Assembly (NCBI GenBank): GCA_052386675.1
Contig: JBQTJX010000030.1
Coordinates: 1 to 64,000 of the forward strand
DNA from: RBG-16-66-20 sp052386675
Lineage (GTDB): Bacteria > Pseudomonadota > Gammaproteobacteria > Burkholderiales > SG8-39
Direction: 5' to 3'
Length of the DNA stretch: 64,000 nucleotides
Part shown: in pieces, positions 63,197-64,000 of the stretch
Numbering within the stretch: position 1 is the first letter of the stretch
Layout of the letters: each line of letters begins with the position of its first letter
Program-made: the position numbers and the translations under genes
Notes under the pieces: generated by a model
The model's database searches: none
What the model was told of the DNA's origin: nothing
What the model saw: only the letters and a program-made list of their open reading frames with translations

Positions 63197-64000
63197 GTGA
63201 CGAAACCCGAGGCGCCAGTGGTTCGCGGCGAGGAATTCCGGGACCAGGAGCGGCCGGCGCGCCGCCTGCCGGCCGCCGAACTCTCGCCGCTGACCGCCCT
63301 CGCACCAGCAAGGAGCGTGGCATCGCTGGCCTGGAGCTACGGCGGCCTGGCGCTGTGCATCGGCCTCGCCCTCGCCTTCTGGACACCCTGGGTGGTGATT
63401 CCCTGCGTGCTGGCCATTGCCTGTTTCCAGCACTCCCTGGCGATCATTTCCCACGAAGCCACGCATTACCGCCTGTTCGAGTCGCGCGCCGCCAACGACC
63501 TTGTCGGCCGGGTGAGCGGCATGCTCATTGGCGTCTCGACCTTCTCCTACCGCATCGTTCACCGGCTGCACCACAACCATCTCTACCAGTCCGCGGACCC
63601 GGACATCGCGCTCATGGCTGGGTACCCGCGCGGCAAGGCCTACCTGGCGAAAAAGCTCCTCAAGGACCTGGCCGGGCTGACGGCGCCGCTTAACTACGCC
63701 TACTTTTTCGGCGCCCCGGGCGCGAATCTGGAAACCGGCGTGGCGCAGCGGCCGCTGGATGACACCACCGCGCGCCTGCGCAATCTGGCGCTGTCAGATC
63801 GCTGGGTGGTGGTCGCCTTCCACGTCTTCGCGCTCGGTCTTGCGATCGCGACCGGGTGGTGGCTGGAGTACCTGGTGCTGTGGGTGCTGCCGCTGGTGAC
63901 GTTGATGCAGGCGATCCTGAGGATGCGCGCGGTGATGGAGCATGGCGCGGTGTCCGACCTGTCCTCCCCGCTCACCGCGGCGCGCACCAACGTGGAGGTT
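63197..64000 (+). CDS. Fatty acid desaturase family protein, 3' end outside the window
   Basis: The frame is open from a GTG at 63197 to base 64000 (268 codons). After a hydrophilic N-terminus (about 45 residues), two membrane helices come before the first His box HEATHYR near 95-101, then a second His box RLHHNHLY near 130-137. The third His box would lie beyond the end. These boxes bind the di-iron centre of membrane desaturases and hydroxylases. Further helices appear near 200-235. Divergent from livH with a 35-base gap. Substrate unknown. Confidence 0.85.
   Translation, partial: MTKPEAPVVRGEEFRDQERPARRLPAAELSPLTALAPARSVASLAWSYGGLALCIGLALAFWTPWVVIPCVLAIACFQHSLAIISHEATHYRLFESRAANDLVGRVSGMLIGVSTFSYRIVHRLHHNHLYQSADPDIALMAGYPRGKAYLAKKLLKDLAGLTAPLNYAYFFGAPGANLETGVAQRPLDDTTARLRNLALSDRWVVVAFHVFALGLAIATGWWLEYLVLWVLPLVTLMQAILRMRAVMEHGAVSDLSSPLTAARTNVEV

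Noticed and set aside
61038..63200. 720-codon plus-strand frame opposite livG-livM-livH
   Set aside because: Runs across three conserved transporter genes on the other strand; Asp/His/Gln-rich shadow translation.

Overview
The window is high-GC DNA that looks like a Betaproteobacterium, probably chromosomal. The evidence is the tRNA-Tyr/Gly/Thr-tuf arrangement at the left edge, an MSHA-type pilus cluster, a dense set of acyl-CoA genes, and ABC transporters of the branched-chain amino acid (Liv) type. There are no rRNA genes, insertion sequences, phage genes or CRISPR arrays. Genes are tightly packed, with many 4-base stop/start overlaps and frequent GTG and TTG starts. No gap between genes exceeds about 270 bases.

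Layout. (1) 1-572, minus strand: the 5' end of tuf preceded by tRNA-Thr, tRNA-Gly and tRNA-Tyr with a clear sigma-70 promoter. (2) 758-1447: an orphan OmpR-type response regulator. (3) 1454-16089, minus strand: a nearly complete MSHA/type IV pilus biogenesis locus. Read in the direction of transcription it is mshE-G-F, pilin mshA, an O-antigen-ligase-like membrane protein, minor pilins mshC-D-O-P, then mshI, a pilN-like gene, and mshJ-K-L-M-N. (4) 16148-22433: a metallo-beta-lactamase-fold protein, a LysR regulator, a large indolepyruvate ferredoxin oxidoreductase and a small exported protein. (5) 22437-27784: a queuosine-precursor transporter, a carboxymuconolactone-decarboxylase-like protein, a cytochrome P450 and an operon of two unequal acyl-CoA dehydrogenases plus an enoyl-CoA hydratase. 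(6) 27781-32885: an Lrp regulator divergent from the phenylalanine/tyrosine catabolic genes hpd-phhA-hmgA-fahA. (7) 32897-40192: further beta-oxidation genes, including a thiolase interrupted by one in-frame TAG. (8) 40269-43285: a membrane cytochrome-b-like/2Fe-2S protein translationally coupled to an MscS channel. (9) 43282-55664: an M20 amidohydrolase, then genes resembling a terpenoid or branched acyl-CoA carboxylation pathway (SDR, carboxyltransferase, biotin carboxylase, two acyl-CoA dehydrogenases, thioesterase), with PEP carboxylase among them. (10) 55713-63161, minus strand: a Liv-type ABC transporter whose operon also carries an acyl-CoA ligase and a lipobox-bearing methyltransferase. 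(11) A divergent fatty acid desaturase runs off the right end.

How it fits together: apart from the pilus, most of the window serves uptake, CoA activation, beta-oxidation and carboxylation of organic acids, and aromatic amino acid breakdown. Structure beyond ordinary genes includes three near-identical palindromes of form ATGT-N3-CGATCG-N3-ACAT followed by TTTTGC (24944, 33663, 55673). There are six copies of an 18-base intergenic repeat between 29.4 and 39.0 kb. Two intrinsic terminators are embedded in the first codons of the following gene. The thiolase amber codon and the cytochrome/ferredoxin-MscS pair are the other items most worth following up.
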